The notes beneath the pieces were generated by a model, which was not told the DNA's origin, did no database searches, and saw nothing but the letters and a program-made list of their open reading frames with translations. Source: Sedimentisphaerales bacterium (lineage in GTDB: Bacteria; Planctomycetota; Phycisphaerae; Sedimentisphaerales; Anaerohalosphaeraceae). From it: a stretch of 32,265 bases of DNA. The stretch is taken from assembly GCA_016930745.1 (NCBI GenBank), contig JAFGGE010000127.1, forward strand, positions 1 through 32,265, read 5' to 3'. The position numbers were made by a program, and so were the translations under genes. This document shows, piece by piece, positions 31,897 to 32,265 of this stretch. Positions within the stretch are counted from its first letter, which is position 1; every line of letters begins with the position of its first letter.

Positions 31897-32019
31897 CGAT
31901 AATCCTCTCGTTAAAGTTGGAACATTCTATCGCCTTACTTTTACAGTATGGGTTCGGAAACAAAACCGAATCCATCCTATTACGAAAACCGCTTGCTGTT
32001 AAAAAAAACGCGTCCCGAT

Positions 32020-32265
32020 TTATTTCTCCCGCTTCTGATAGGCCCGCACATAATCGATGTAGTACTTCTGCGGGAAGATGGAATCATCCACTCCCTTCTG
32101 TCCGCCCCAGGAGCCGCCGAGTGCCAGGTTCAGGATCAGGTAGTGCGGCTTGTCATACGGCCAGACGTCGTTGCCCGTGCCTTCGTTGGCGAAGGAGAAG
32201 TATTTGGTCCCATCCAGGAAGAAGTCCATGTGATCCTCGTACCACTCGACCGCGTACACATGAAA
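32020..32265 (-). CDS. C-terminal part of a GH16 family glycoside hydrolase (cut by window edge)
   Basis: The last 81 residues of a protein run in from the window edge. FHVYAVEWYEDHMDFFLDG, then PHYLILNLALGGSWGG and KYYIDYVRAYQK, are the well-known C-terminal blocks of GH16 laminarinase/kappa-carrageenase-type endo-hydrolases. The catalytic ExDxxE motif would lie upstream, outside the window. The GTG at 32259 is an internal Val of the block, not a start. Such enzymes are secreted and cut beta-glucans or galactans; the exact substrate cannot be told. It ends 124 bases before the hisF start codon, on the same strand. Confidence 0.88.
   Translation of the reverse strand, partial: FHVYAVEWYEDHMDFFLDGTKYFSFANEGTGNDVWPYDKPHYLILNLALGGSWGGQKGVDDSIFPQKYYIDYVRAYQKREK

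Noticed and set aside
31942..31984. TTCGG/CCGAA hairpin after the GH16 gene as a terminator
   Set aside because: The stem is only five pairs plus a bulge and no T run follows on the minus strand.

Overview
The window looks like chromosomal DNA of a didermic, GC-rich bacterium. A Phycisphaerae-type planctomycete fits best. This is inferred from a type II secretion system (T2SS) with a PilM/PilN-like platform protein, a dockerin-type C-terminal remnant, a GH16 glycoside hydrolase, and a PspA/flotillin/giant-ATPase cluster. No rRNA or other strong taxonomic marker is present, so the lineage is an inference. I see no tRNA, rRNA, CRISPR array, insertion sequence or phage gene.

Left part (1-12448, + strand). 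The end of an unknown gene overlaps an ABC-2 transporter permease by an ATGA junction. After about 330 bases holding a sigma70-like promoter, a perfect dyad over its -10 box and a folded leader, a six-gene operon runs from 1114 to 11454. It encodes a PspA/IM30 protein, a second divergent PspA-like protein, a YqiJ/NfeD-like membrane protein with an Asp-Ala repeat, a flotillin (YqiK-like), a ~1787-residue coiled-coil AAA+ ATPase of the 'DNA repair ATPase' type, and a third PspA/IM30 protein. PspA proteins are bacterial ESCRT-III relatives. Three of them flanking a flotillin and a giant AAA+ ATPase look like a membrane-remodelling or stress machine, and this is the most interesting system here. 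folD follows with its own leader.

Middle part (12486-28304, - strand). A CvpA-like membrane protein and an unusual membrane-anchored GspE-type ATPase form a two-gene unit with a clear promoter (14819-14848). The main T2SS operon starts at a near-consensus promoter (28276-28304) and reads gspE-F-G-H-I-J-K, a PilM/PilN-like GspL, a PilO-like GspM, a GspC-like protein, then gspD. It ends at a strong rho-independent terminator (14889-14922). Genes are packed tightly with 1-4 base stop/start overlaps, and several starts are TTG or GTG. GspD is very long (1167 aa, about six N1-like repeats), and GspI and the GspC-like protein carry long Gly-rich tails.

Right part (28305-32265, - strand). Here lie a GAF-like sensor protein, an RraA-fold protein with an N-terminal membrane or signal segment, and an ~830-base gene-poor stretch with a relic dockerin module. 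hisF and the C-terminal end of a GH16 glycoside hydrolase cut by the window edge follow. The secreted hydrolase and the dockerin relic fit a polysaccharide-degrading organism that would use the T2SS for export; that link is inference.
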